Positions 6,937-15,181 of a stretch of 48,447 bases of DNA are shown here, one piece after another. Position 1 is the first letter of the stretch; each line of letters begins with the position of its first letter. The notes beneath the pieces are model-generated. The model had not been told where the DNA came from and did not search any database. It saw only the letters and a list, made by a program, of their open reading frames with translations. Location: the NCBI GenBank assembly GCA_937988885.1, contig CALKHR010000172.1, positions 1-48,447 of the forward strand. The letters run 5' to 3'. The translations under genes were made by a program, and so were the position numbers. Source of the DNA: an uncultured Roseiflexaceae bacterium. Its GTDB lineage: Bacteria; Chloroflexota; Chloroflexia; Chloroflexales; Roseiflexaceae.

Positions 6937-8631
6937 ATGAGCTACATCCCGAATCGCCGCTTGTTCTTGCTGAGTGTTGTGATGGCTCTGGCTGCATTGG
7001 CCCTATTGGCGGGCTGTGCGCTAGATCCGATCCCAGAGGCAACGCCAACAGCACCACCGCCAACACCAACTCCGCTTCCACGAGGCGGCACGCTTACGAT
7101 TCGTATGGCCGCCGATGTGCCCAACCTGCGCCCTTGGCAGCCGCGTTCCCGTGGCGAAGAACAGATTACATCGATGCTCTACAGTGGCTTGATGCGGTTG
7201 GATGAGAAGTTGCAGCCGCAGCCGGATCTCGCACGCAGTTTCTCCGCCTCGGCGGATGGCCGCTTGATCACCTTCACGTTGCGCACCGATGTGGTGTGGC
7301 ACGACGGCCAACCGCTGACAGCCGATGATGTCGTGTATACGCTGAGTGCGCTGCGCGACCTGCCGCCGACCACCGCGCTGCTCGAAGATATGCAGCGCAT
7401 CGCTGAGATCTCCGCGCCGCTCACCAATACCGTGGTCATCTCGCTGACCGAGCGTTACGCGCCGATCTTCGCAGAGTTGACGGTGCCAATCCTGCCCAAG
7501 CACGTGCTGATCGGCAAGAATATCGACACCTACGACTTCTGGGAGAATCCCATCGGTAGTGGGCCGTTCCAGTTCGGCGAGCGCGTGCCTGGCGCCTCCG
7601 TGACGCTGAACATGAATCCGCGCTTTTATCGGGGGCAGCCGTTGCTCGATCATGTGGCGTTCTTGGTCGCCGATCCGACGATCGCGGTCGAGGCATTGCG
7701 CGATGGTCGCCTGCTGTTGGCCGAACTGCCGTGGGAGCAGCGCAACGCGCTCGATGACGTGACGCCGCCACTGCTGAAGGGCAGTTACCCCGAGAACGGC
7801 TACTACTTCCTGGCCTTCAATGTGCGCGAGGGCCATCCGTTCGCCGATGTGCGTGTGCGCCAAGCTTTGGCGCTCGCCGTCGATCTACCCGAGGTGGTGC
7901 GCCAAGCCACCGCAGATCAGGGGATTCCGATCTACAACAGCGCGGTGCCTGGCTCGTGGGCCGATTTCGTGCGCCCCACCACGCCGACTGTCGATCTGGA
8001 ACGGGCGCGCATCCTGCTCGATGAAGCAGGCTGGAAGTTGCCCGACGGCGGCACAATCCGCCAGCAGGGTGAAATCACCTTCACCGCGCGGCTGTTTGTG
8101 CGTGGCGACGATGAGCGGCGTGTGCGGGCCGCCGAGTTGATTGTGGCGGCAGCCAAGCGGATCGGTTTGGCCATCGACCTTGAGCGCGCTGATTTCGATA
8201 CGGTGTTCGTCTCGAAATACGCGCCGCCCTACGATTTTGACCTGCTTCTGGGCAGTTGGAGCAAAGGCGCGGGTGATCCCGATTTCGCCGATTACGCCTT
8301 CTACGATCCCGATGATCTGCTGCTCTTTCACTCCAGCCAGGTCAATCAAGGGCCGGTTGATACGCGACCAGTGTTGAATATCACGGGCTTCAGCGATAAC
8401 GCCTACGATAACCAGGCGGCGGCGGCCTTCCAACTGTACGATATCGCCGAGCGGGGCAAATACATCAAGCTCACGCAGGAGCGCTTGGCTGAGCAATTGC
8501 CCTACCTGTTCCTGTGGGCCGACCGATTGCCCGTGGTGGCTAGCCCGCAGTTGACCACGCTCGATGGCCCGATCTCGTTGGACAACCCGATGTATTTGGC
8601 AAATATTGAGCGCTGGTATTTGCAGCGCTGA
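6937..8631 (+). CDS. ABC transporter substrate-binding lipoprotein, SBP family 5 (peptide/oligosaccharide type)
   Basis: A 564-residue extracytoplasmic binding protein of the DppA/OppA class (SBP_bac_5). The N-terminus is a lipoprotein signal ending in the lipobox LLAGC (Cys at about 27), followed by a Pro/Thr linker (TPTAPPPTPTPLPRG) that tethers the domain. The family core begins with GGTLTIRM and includes LARSFSASADGRLITFTLR and VWHDGQPLTADDVVYTL, both typical signature segments. PDFADYAFYDPDD near 445-460 corresponds to the C-terminal lobe. Such proteins bind peptides, nickel-chelates or oligosaccharides and hand them to a membrane permease; no permease or ATPase gene is adjacent, so the partner is encoded elsewhere. 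The gene sits behind a -10 element so close that the mRNA is probably leaderless. It ends at a shared bidirectional terminator. Confidence 0.9.
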   Translation: MSYIPNRRLFLLSVVMALAALALLAGCALDPIPEATPTAPPPTPTPLPRGGTLTIRMAADVPNLRPWQPRSRGEEQITSMLYSGLMRLDEKLQPQPDLARSFSASADGRLITFTLRTDVVWHDGQPLTADDVVYTLSALRDLPPTTALLEDMQRIAEISAPLTNTVVISLTERYAPIFAELTVPILPKHVLIGKNIDTYDFWENPIGSGPFQFGERVPGASVTLNMNPRFYRGQPLLDHVAFLVADPTIAVEALRDGRLLLAELPWEQRNALDDVTPPLLKGSYPENGYYFLAFNVREGHPFADVRVRQALALAVDLPEVVRQATADQGIPIYNSAVPGSWADFVRPTTPTVDLERARILLDEAGWKLPDGGTIRQQGEITFTARLFVRGDDERRVRAAELIVAAAKRIGLAIDLERADFDTVFVSKYAPPYDFDLLLGSWSKGAGDPDFADYAFYDPDDLLLFHSSQVNQGPVDTRPVLNITGFSDNAYDNQAAAAFQLYDIAERGKYIKLTQERLAEQLPYLFLWADRLPVVASPQLTTLDGPISLDNPMYLANIERWYLQR

Positions 8632-8654
8632 GCAGGCAGAGCGAGTGGGAATCA

Positions 8655-8686
8655 AAAAGCAGGGCGGAGATGACCGCCCTGCTTTT
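8655..8686. terminator. Bidirectional rho-independent terminator
   Basis: A perfect 13-bp stem, AAAAGCAGGGCGG and CCGCCCTGCTTTT, around a six-base loop. It has A-rich and T-rich flanks that serve as U-tracts in both directions. It lies between two convergent genes (ABC lipoprotein and response regulator). Confidence 0.9.
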
Positions 8687-8688
8687 GG

Positions 8689-9408
8689 TTACTTGCTGCT
8701 GGTTGGCAGTGGCTGACTACTGTCGTAGCCCATCTTGATCCAGCCTTTTTGAATGGCGTAGATCACTGCCATCGTGCGGTCGTTGACCTGGAGCTTCGAG
8801 AGGATCGAAGTGATATGGTTCTTGACCGTCTGGCCGCTGATCGACAACTCGTTAGCGATCTCTTTGTTCGACAGACCGCGCGCGATGCAATCGAGGATCT
8901 CGATCTCGCGCGAGGTGAGCGGCGCGAACAACGCCGAGGTCTGTTCGTCCTCGGTCGCGGCAAGTTCCCGAAACTGATGCAGCACACGGGTTGCGACATG
9001 TGGCTTTGCGAGCACACTATCGTTGATCAGATAATGGCCGCGCGCCACATCGCGAATCATGCGCAGCAGTTGGTCGGGATGAACATCCTTGGAGGAATAG
9101 GCGGCTGCACCGACCTTGATCGCTTGGAATAATTGGTCGTCGTCCTCGTAGACGCTGAGGACAATCATCCCAATGCGAGGTTCGCGTCGTTTGATCACAC
9201 GCGCAACTTCAAGGCCATTGAGGCCCGGCAAATTAATATCAACTAGAACGACATCCGGCAGGAGCCGTTCAGCGAGCTTAATCGCTTCTTGTCCGTTCTC
9301 AGCCTCACCCACCACCTCCATATCGCCGGCTTCCTCTAGGCTATAGCGGATGCCCTGGCGGAACAGCGGATGATCATCGATGATGAGCACGCGCACTTTC
9401 TGGGGCAT
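8689..9408 (-). CDS. NarL/FixJ-type response regulator (receiver + LuxR HTH)
   Basis: A 239-residue two-component regulator. The receiver domain (about 5-120) has the acidic pair D11-D12, the phosphoacceptor D57 in VVLVDINLPGLNG and the conserved Lys in YSSKDVHP. The C-terminal LuxR-type helix-turn-helix (about 168-228) reads LTSREIEILDCIARGLSNKE followed by IANELSISGQTVKNH. Phosphorylation should switch on DNA binding. The start at 9408 is supported by GGAAAGG. The gene lies 92 bases downstream of a histidine kinase gene on the same strand, and the pair resembles the DegS/DegU or LiaS/LiaR arrangement but in kinase-first order. The nearest intergenic region offers no separate strong promoter, so co-transcription is likely. 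Confidence 0.95.
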   Translation of the reverse strand: MPQKVRVLIIDDHPLFRQGIRYSLEEAGDMEVVGEAENGQEAIKLAERLLPDVVLVDINLPGLNGLEVARVIKRREPRIGMIVLSVYEDDDQLFQAIKVGAAAYSSKDVHPDQLLRMIRDVARGHYLINDSVLAKPHVATRVLHQFRELAATEDEQTSALFAPLTSREIEILDCIARGLSNKEIANELSISGQTVKNHITSILSKLQVNDRTMAVIYAIQKGWIKMGYDSSQPLPTSSK

Positions 9409-9500
9409 AGCACCTTTCCTCTACCTGTTGATCGATTGCTTGCAGCTGATCGTTCCATGGTGAAGAACGGGTGACTGAACGATCTTGCTCATACGTTTGA

Positions 9501-10511
9501 TTATGTCATTGGCAGCACAACAGTCACTTCTGTTCCGTGACCGGGGCGCGATGCTACTGTGAAACGAGCTCCTACCAGTTCAGCGCGTTCGCGCATGCTA
9601 GTAAGACCCCAACTACTATGACCTGCTCGTCGTAGAACTTCATGCGGATCAAAACCCGGCCCATTATCGCGAATCGTGAGATGGAGCGCTGAAGGTTGTT
9701 GAGACAGCCGTACTACAACATGGGCACCCCGTGCGTATTTATAGGCGTTTTGCAGCGCTTCTTGAACAATACGATAGAGAACGATCTCAATTTCGCTGGC
9801 AAGGCGCGGGATCGGGTCCGCTTCAAACGTTGCGTGGGCATTGTACGCATTGACATACCCACGAATGTAATCGTTGATTGCCGCTACCAGCCCTTGTTCC
9901 TCGATCAAGCCTGGCCGGAGATCCGCGATAAACCTGCGCACATCGCGCATACCATCGCGCGTGGCGCTGCGCATGCGGTCGAGCATCGTGACGAGCTTTT
10001 CGGCGCCAATCTGCTGTGCCTGGCTGTAACACGTCTCCAGAATCATCAGCGAATTGGCGAGAACCTGTGCCGGCCCGTCGTGAACTTCACGCGCAAGCCG
10101 TACTCGTTCTTCTTCGCGCCCATGGATAACTTGCGCACGCAACGCAAGCGCCCAAGGATCGGCACTCCCATCAGCAGATATCAATGTGCTACTGCTCATC
10201 TCGATCTGGCTGATCAGTTGTTCAAGCTGCTTGAGTGCGTGCTGATTGGTTCGCAGGTCCTGAGCGAGTTTTTCGCAGCGCGTGCGCAGAGCAACCTCTC
10301 GCTTCGCTAGATTTTCCGCCGCTGCGGACCCGCTTACTGATAGACGCCGCTGAAGCGCAAGCTCATCGAGTTGCCGTTCGCCCTGTCGCAGTTCCCCGCT
10401 TAGGGCTATGCCCGCTTGCCGTGTCTCCTCGGCAAGTGCCCGGAGCCGCTCAAGCTGATCGCTAACGATCTTATGGGCGGCGTGCAGCACCATCGGTAGC
10501 TCGGCGCTCAC
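9501..10511 (-). CDS. Cytoplasmic sensor histidine kinase, DegS/HisKA_3 type
   Basis: A 336-residue kinase without any membrane segment. Residues about 10-110 form a Leu- and charge-rich coiled coil, as in the DegS sensor domain. The dimerisation and phosphoacceptor region follows with H144 in RLAREVHDGPAQVLANSL, the HisKA_3 signature. The ATP-binding domain (about 235-336) has LYRIVQEALQNAYKYARGA (N box), DNGPGFDP (G1) and GLTSMRERAELVGA with GHGTEVTV (G2). The protein should sense an internal signal and phosphorylate the response regulator encoded just downstream. The start is GTG at 10511, preceded by GAGGAG. An extended -10 promoter lies about 45 bases upstream. The signal is unknown. Confidence 0.93.
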   Translation of the reverse strand: MSAELPMVLHAAHKIVSDQLERLRALAEETRQAGIALSGELRQGERQLDELALQRRLSVSGSAAAENLAKREVALRTRCEKLAQDLRTNQHALKQLEQLISQIEMSSSTLISADGSADPWALALRAQVIHGREEERVRLAREVHDGPAQVLANSLMILETCYSQAQQIGAEKLVTMLDRMRSATRDGMRDVRRFIADLRPGLIEEQGLVAAINDYIRGYVNAYNAHATFEADPIPRLASEIEIVLYRIVQEALQNAYKYARGAHVVVRLSQQPSALHLTIRDNGPGFDPHEVLRRAGHSSWGLTSMRERAELVGARFTVASRPGHGTEVTVVLPMT

Positions 10512-10553
10512 TCCTACTCCTCAGTACACCATGTTACAATACGGATATACAGC

Positions 10554-10582
10554 AGTATAGCACACACAACAACTCGCTACAA
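10554..10582 (-). promoter_or_regulatory. Promoter of the kinase-regulator operon
   Basis: On the minus strand TTGTAG and TATACT are separated by 17 bases, and the -10 is extended by TGC (TGCTATACT). The predicted start is about 35 bases upstream of the GTG start codon. Confidence 0.55.
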
Positions 10583-10598
10583 GATGTAGTCCTGACTA

Positions 10599-10607
10599 TG
10601 TTATAAT
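10599..10607 (+). promoter_or_regulatory. Orphan extended -10 element
   Basis: TGTTATAAT on the plus strand matches the extended -10 consensus fully. The closest gene in this direction starts at 10940, so the leader would be unusually long unless a small RNA is made. Confidence 0.4.
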
Positions 10608-10939
10608 CGAGAGTATTACGGTTTTGCAATTGTATATAGTGCTTTTTGCCGATGTTTTGTATCCTGAAGTGGTAAAAATTGCTGTTTTCCTGCCTATCGA
10701 CCATTTTTTAACCAATAAGTTTGCTTAATAGCTTCTTGTATGCATTAGCCAGATTGGTGCTAAATCGATAATACCCCTTCCTGATGCTATGAATCGCCTC
10801 TATGAATAATTCATCTCGGCTGGCCCTGATTTCTACGATAGGCCGTATTTCCTGTGTTGATATGTTTGTCGAGTTTGCTGATGTGCAGGCCGTGTATGGT
10901 GGTGGGCGTCGGTGGCAGATCTGCCAGAGGACATAGGTA

Positions 10940-11962
10940 GTGATGATATCCCCCGATGTGGTATTGCACGAGCAGGCCGCCGATTATCGCACGCTGTTGT
11001 TGAGCGGCACTCCCACGCAGATCGGGCGCTCGCAGGCCGCCTTTTTGCGCCCCGTGCCTCCTCCATTTCGGCGTGCGCCCTGGGAGGACGATATCCCTTT
11101 TCTGCGGGGCTGCATTCAGCTTCTCGCAGGATTGTACTCACCGCTGTGGGAGGAGCTTGCCGCGTTCGCCGATGCGCTCAACCTGCCGACCGAGCGAGGG
11201 TTGTTCGTGCGTGCGGGCGCTCTGCCACACGGCTGTTCGGCGTTCGCGTGGGTCTGCGAAGATGGCCGCGTGATCGCTGGCCGCAACTACGACTTCTACG
11301 ACCGTATGCCAACCCGCCATCTGCTGATCACCACGCCGCAACAGGGCTACGCTCACGTCGGCATGAGCGGTGGCCTGGTTGGTGGGCGCTACGACGGCAT
11401 CAACGAGCGCGGGCTGTTCGTGGCGCTGCACAAGGTCATGGCCGACCGCCCGAATCAGATTGCGCCGGGTATGCCATTTCACCTATTGCCGCGTCTTGCG
11501 CTCGAAACCTGCGCCACTGCTGAGGAAGCCGCGCGCCTGTTTGTGTCGTTGCCGCATATCGCCTCGTTCAACTTCACGCTTGCCGATGCCAGCGGCGCCT
11601 GCTTCGCCGTCGAGACGTATCCGGGCCAGCCCGCCCAACTGCGGCGCGGCCAGGGGCATATTGCCGTGGCGAACCACTACGAAACGCCGCAGCTCGCGCC
11701 CTTGCAGGGCCAGCGCTCGCTGATCAGCTCGCACGCACGCAGCGCAGCAATGAGCCAGGTCCCCTCGCTGTGGGAGGACCCATGGGACGCGGCCAAAGAC
11801 TTGTTGAGCAGCCATCGGTGGGGGATGTGCGGGCACCGCGAGTTCAGTGCGACGCTGTGGTCGGGAGTGTTCGACCTGAGCGCCCGTCGTGTGGAGTACG
11901 CGTTTGGCCCGCCCTGCCGTGTGCCATACCGCCCGATCAGCGTGCCGTGGGCGACCGCCTAG
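10940..11962 (+). CDS. C45-like Ntn hydrolase (acyl-CoA:6-APA acyltransferase / choloylglycine hydrolase-like)
   Basis: A 340-residue protein resembling N-terminal nucleophile amidohydrolases of the C45/penicillin acyltransferase group, which cleave amide bonds such as those in acylated amino compounds. The predicted nucleophile is C99 in LPHGCSAFAWVCEDGRV; in this family the chain is cut just before that Cys to expose it. It is followed by AGRNYDF, in which Asn and Asp/Arg are conserved active-site residues. GLVGGRYDGINERGLFVALH and FNFTLADASG are further family segments. No signal peptide is seen. The GTG at 10940 is followed at once by ATG at 10943, and AGAGG upstream serves either. The stop overlaps the stop of the convergent LysR gene in a shared CTAG. 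The substrate is unknown. Confidence 0.75.
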   Translation: MMISPDVVLHEQAADYRTLLLSGTPTQIGRSQAAFLRPVPPPFRRAPWEDDIPFLRGCIQLLAGLYSPLWEELAAFADALNLPTERGLFVRAGALPHGCSAFAWVCEDGRVIAGRNYDFYDRMPTRHLLITTPQQGYAHVGMSGGLVGGRYDGINERGLFVALHKVMADRPNQIAPGMPFHLLPRLALETCATAEEAARLFVSLPHIASFNFTLADASGACFAVETYPGQPAQLRRGQGHIAVANHYETPQLAPLQGQRSLISSHARSAAMSQVPSLWEDPWDAAKDLLSSHRWGMCGHREFSATLWSGVFDLSARRVEYAFGPPCRVPYRPISVPWATA

Positions 11963-12891
11963 TCGCTCGGCACTTTCAAGCCATATTTCGAGAGCAGCTT
12001 GCGGGCATCCTTACTCGCAATAAAGCTATACAACTCTTGCACCGCACGCGGGGCGCCGCGCTCTCGCGAACGCAGCACGTACCATTCCTGCTGTAAATTG
12101 ATTCCTGCTACGTCGACCACGCCAGTGTCGCGGCCACGGGGCAGGCGAATATGTGGCACGAACGCCAACCCCAAGCCGTCGCGCACCGCCTGCACCATTA
12201 GCCCCATCCCCTCGGTCTCCAGCGCGACCGTGATATCGGCGGCGCCAATGCCTCGGCGGCGCAGCCCATCCTCGATCATACGGCGCATCGGGCTACCGCG
12301 CACCGGCAGAATCAGCGGCATCCCGCGCAGCATGCCGGGCGGCACCTGCTCTTGCTGCAACAGCGCGTGGCCGCGCGGTGCCAACAGCGCCAACCGCTCG
12401 ACCCCTAGCAACTGCGATTCCCAACCGCGACGGCGCTGCTGCTCCTCGATCAGGAGGATCTGAGCCTGTTGCGTCGCCAACCATTCCAACAACGTCTCGA
12501 TCGGCGCGATCGTCACCACCACCGAGATGGCGGGGAAGCGCGTGCGGAAACTGGCCAACAGCGACGATAGGATCTGCTCGCCGCTGGAGGGCGTGCAGCC
12601 GACCACCACGCGCCCGCTGATCTGGCCCCGCAGCATGCGGATATTCTCCTCGGCGCGGGTCGAGAGTGTCAGCATCTCGTGCGCGACCTCGACCAACTCC
12701 TCACCCGCATGCGTGAGCACCATCTGTTGGCCGACGCGCCGAAACAGCCGCACATTGTCCAGGTAACGCTCGAGCGCCCGGATATGTTGGCTGACACCAG
12801 GCTGCGACATGTGCAACTGCTCGGCGGCAGCGCTGTAATTCCCCGATTCGACCACAGCCAAGAACGTTTGAAGGTGAATAATGTTTAGCAT
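11959..12891 (-). CDS. LysR-family transcriptional regulator
   Basis: A 310-residue regulator. The N-terminal winged helix-turn-helix (about 1-60) reads HLQTFLAVVESGNYSAAAEQ then LHMSQPGVSQHIRALE, the classical LysR signature. The remaining part is the two-lobed substrate-binding domain, with GRVVVGCTPSSGEQIL at its start and GMGLMVQAVRDGLGLAFVP in the second lobe. The ATG at 12891 is chosen because it aligns with the family N-terminus; a longer frame to 12990 runs through the upstream gene. There is no clear Shine-Dalgarno sequence, but the start lies only 11 bases after the stop of the cation antiporter gene, so translation may depend on the upstream ribosome. This position suggests co-transcription with the antiporter instead of the usual divergent LysR layout. 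The effector is unknown. Confidence 0.9.
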   Translation of the reverse strand: MLNIIHLQTFLAVVESGNYSAAAEQLHMSQPGVSQHIRALERYLDNVRLFRRVGQQMVLTHAGEELVEVAHEMLTLSTRAEENIRMLRGQISGRVVVGCTPSSGEQILSSLLASFRTRFPAISVVVTIAPIETLLEWLATQQAQILLIEEQQRRRGWESQLLGVERLALLAPRGHALLQQEQVPPGMLRGMPLILPVRGSPMRRMIEDGLRRRGIGAADITVALETEGMGLMVQAVRDGLGLAFVPHIRLPRGRDTGVVDVAGINLQQEWYVLRSRERGAPRAVQELYSFIASKDARKLLSKYGLKVPSD

Positions 12892-12902
12892 AGTTGTATT
12901 GG

Positions 12903-14012
12903 CTACGGCACAAGACCGTTCGGTTGGATATAGAAGAATCCAAGAGCGATGATAAGGTACACGGCCAGCAACTGCGCGCCTTCGAGCCAATTGCTTTCGC
13001 CATCCGATGCGATAAACGTGGCTGTCAACACTGCTAGGGAGAGTGCTCCTACTTCCATTAACGAGAAGAAGAGTGTCATCTCTGGGCCGAACAGCAGGCT
13101 GATAAAGACCAAGAGCGGCGCGACGAACAGCGCGACTTGCATGCTCGAACCGAGTGAGATGGTGAGCGACAAGTCCATCTTGTTCTTAAAGGCCATCTGC
13201 ACGCCCACGATATGTTCAGCCACGTTGCCCACCAGCGGGATGATGATGATGCCCAAGAATAACTCGCTCACGCCTAGAGTGGCTACTACCGGCTCGACCG
13301 CGCCCACCAAGAACTCGCTCAGAAAGACGATCACGATCGTCACCACCGCGAGCACGCCGATCGCCGTTGGCAGGTTCCATTTTGGCACATGCGGCGTTTC
13401 GTCGGCTTGCTTGGAATGTGGCGCGGCTTCGGGCTGTTGGAAGGTGAAGATCAGACTCAGCACATACAGCACGATCAAAACGCCCGCCACGCCCAAACTG
13501 ATCGAATCTAGCGCAGGATCACGCACCGCGGTATTGAACACATCGAGTTGACCCACCTGCAACTCGCGGATCAGTTCGAGCATCGTGGGAATCACCAGAC
13601 CGATCACGGCCAACAACATCATCGTGGCCGACATACTGGTGATGTTTCGGTCGAAACGCTGATTGCCGTTCCGAATGCCACCTAACAACAGGCTGAAGCC
13701 AAGGATCAGCAATAAATTGCCGAGGATAGAGCCTGTGATCGAGGCTTTGACTAACTCTATTTTACCAGCTTGAAGCGCGACGATCGTGATAATCAACTCA
13801 GCAGCATTGCCAAGCGTAGCGTTGAGCAGCCCACCAACACGCGGCCCTGTGTGTACCGACAACTCCTCGGTTGCCTCACCAAGTAACCCTGCTAACGGAA
13901 CCAGCCCCAAACACGCGAACAAGAAGATCAGCAAAGGAGAGTGGAACGCCTCGACATACTCGACAAGGAACGTCAGCGGCACGAACACCAGCAAGTAGCG
14001 CAGGTAGTGCAT
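12903..14012 (-). CDS. cax: Ca2+/H+ (cation/proton) antiporter, CaCA superfamily
   Basis: A 369-residue integral membrane protein with about eleven hydrophobic segments. Both alpha repeats of the CAX family are visible: GNAAELIITIVALQAGKIEL in the first half and GNVAEHIVGVQMAFKNKMDL in the second, each carrying the Glu that binds Ca2+ during exchange for protons. The acidic stretch between the halves is short. It should export calcium from the cytoplasm using the proton gradient. The start at 14012 is supported by AGAGGG. A minus-strand extended -10 (TGGTAAGAT) lies about 65 bases upstream. A LysR gene follows 11 bases downstream and is probably in the same transcript. Confidence 0.92.
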   Translation of the reverse strand: MHYLRYLLVFVPLTFLVEYVEAFHSPLLIFLFACLGLVPLAGLLGEATEELSVHTGPRVGGLLNATLGNAAELIITIVALQAGKIELVKASITGSILGNLLLILGFSLLLGGIRNGNQRFDRNITSMSATMMLLAVIGLVIPTMLELIRELQVGQLDVFNTAVRDPALDSISLGVAGVLIVLYVLSLIFTFQQPEAAPHSKQADETPHVPKWNLPTAIGVLAVVTIVIVFLSEFLVGAVEPVVATLGVSELFLGIIIIPLVGNVAEHIVGVQMAFKNKMDLSLTISLGSSMQVALFVAPLLVFISLLFGPEMTLFFSLMEVGALSLAVLTATFIASDGESNWLEGAQLLAVYLIIALGFFYIQPNGLVP

Positions 14013-14076
14013 GCGACCCTCTTTACTTGGCTAGCTGCGAATCAGCCACATTAGCGGTATCGCAGTGGGCCCCTAA

Positions 14077-14085
14077 ATCTTACCA
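14077..14085 (-). promoter_or_regulatory. Extended -10 promoter of the antiporter gene
   Basis: On the minus strand TGGTAAGAT matches the extended -10 pattern seen before several genes here, with one mismatch in the hexamer. It lies about 65 bases before the start codon at 14012. Confidence 0.4.
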
Positions 14086-14189
14086 TATTTCATGCCAAAA
14101 ATTCGCCCTCGCACCCCGATTCCTTGCGTTTGCCCACTCCGGCTGTTACCATGTGGCGCAGTTTGATTCGAGAAAGAAAGAACCTACCT

Positions 14190-14603
14190 ATGCTTTCAGA
14201 CGCGGCAGTCAAGGAACTACTGCAACGTGCCAACACTATCGCGGTAGTGGGCTTGAGCGACTCGCCCGATCGACCCTCGTACATGATTGCGCAGTTTTTG
14301 CAGCAGCAGGGCTATCGGATAATCCCAGTCAACCCGAACCTCAGCGGAACCGTCCTCGGCGAGCAGCCCTACGCCCGTCTGAGCGAGATCGCCGAGCCGA
14401 TCGATATTGTGAACGTCTTTCGACGCTCGAATCACCTAGCAGGCGTTGTGGAGGAAGCGGTGGTGTGTGGTGCGGGCGCGCTCTGGGCACAACCGGGTGT
14501 CTACGACCAAGCCGCCGTGACGCGTGCCCAAGCAGCAGGGCTTCCGATCGTTACGAACCGTTGTATCGCTGTGGAGTATCGGCGGCATGGAGTGCGGCGC
14601 TAG
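14190..14603 (+). CDS. CoA-binding domain protein (YccU type), copy 1
   Basis: A 137-residue single-domain Rossmann-fold protein of the CoA_binding_2 family (YccU), homologous to the CoA-binding domain of succinyl-CoA synthetase. NTIAVVGLSDSPDRPSYMIA holds the nucleotide-binding loop, GYRIIPVNPNLSGTVLGEQP the second strand and substrate loop, and VNVFRRSNHLAGVVEEA the following helix. The ATG at 14190 is selected because it aligns exactly with the start of the second copy downstream; the ribosome site is weak (purine-rich AGAAAGAAAGAA). The gene is followed by a diverged duplicate on the same strand. It ends at TNRCIAVEYRRHG, the family's conserved C-terminal segment. The physiological role of this family is not established. 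Confidence 0.88.
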   Translation: MLSDAAVKELLQRANTIAVVGLSDSPDRPSYMIAQFLQQQGYRIIPVNPNLSGTVLGEQPYARLSEIAEPIDIVNVFRRSNHLAGVVEEAVVCGAGALWAQPGVYDQAAVTRAQAAGLPIVTNRCIAVEYRRHGVRR

Positions 14604-14675
14604 AGTGCCCTTGTAGGGCTTCCCAATGCGTTGAATACCAATATCCAGCCGTTCGATAGGAAGGGGTTGATGGGT

Positions 14676-15083
14676 ATGCTCTCATTTTCGCAGATCTCCA
14701 AACTGATCGACCGCGCTAAGACCATTGCCGTCGTTGGGCTTAGCGATCGGCCAGATCGCCCCTCGTATGTTGTTGCCCGTTTTTTGCAGCGCCAAGGCTA
14801 CCGGATCATCCCCGTCAACCCCAAGTTGAGCGGGCCTGTCTTGGGCGAGCAGCCATATAAAAGTCTGCGCGATGTTCCCGTGCATATCGATGTCGTCGAC
14901 ATTTTTCGGCGTTCCGAATTTGTCGATGAGATCGTGCAGGATGCGATCGCCGTAGGCGCCGATGTGGTGTGGATGCAACTTGGCGTCATCAACGAAGCCG
15001 CCGCTGCGGTGGCCGAGCGCGCAGGGCTCGGCGTGGTGATGGACCGCTGCATGCGCATCGAATATAGCATTCGAGGCATGTAG
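14676..15083 (+). CDS. CoA-binding domain protein (YccU type), copy 2
   Basis: A 135-residue paralogue of the preceding protein, with all the same landmarks: KTIAVVGLSDRPDRPSYVVA, GYRIIPVNPKLSGPVLGEQP, VVDIFRRSEFVDEIV and MDRCMRIEYSIRG. The two copies share more than half of their residues by eye and the same length from start to first glycine motif. AGGAAGGGG lies nine bases before the ATG at 14676, which is better spacing than for an earlier ATG at 14670. The separation of 72 bases and common orientation suggest a tandem duplication in one transcript. Differences lie mostly in the N-terminal helix and the region around VWMQLGVINEAA, which might change the ligand. Confidence 0.88.
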   Translation: MLSFSQISKLIDRAKTIAVVGLSDRPDRPSYVVARFLQRQGYRIIPVNPKLSGPVLGEQPYKSLRDVPVHIDVVDIFRRSEFVDEIVQDAIAVGADVVWMQLGVINEAAAAVAERAGLGVVMDRCMRIEYSIRGM

Positions 15084-15181
15084 CTCACCTCAACCGCGCT
15101 GCTCGTCTGCGTGTTTGGGTATGGGAGAAAACCGCACTGCCAGCCGCAGCGCCGTACTGTTATGCCCACGGATGGCCCAGA

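Larger units (their letters stand above)
10512..10939. other. AT-rich intergenic region between divergent genes
   Basis: About 430 bases. It carries the minus-strand promoter of the kinase gene and, at 10599-10607, an excellent plus-strand extended -10 (TGTTATAAT) that lies about 330 bases before the next plus-strand gene. No open frame with a ribosome site is visible in the leader, so the stretch could hold a long 5' UTR or a small RNA. I see no recognisable riboswitch. Confidence 0.45.
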
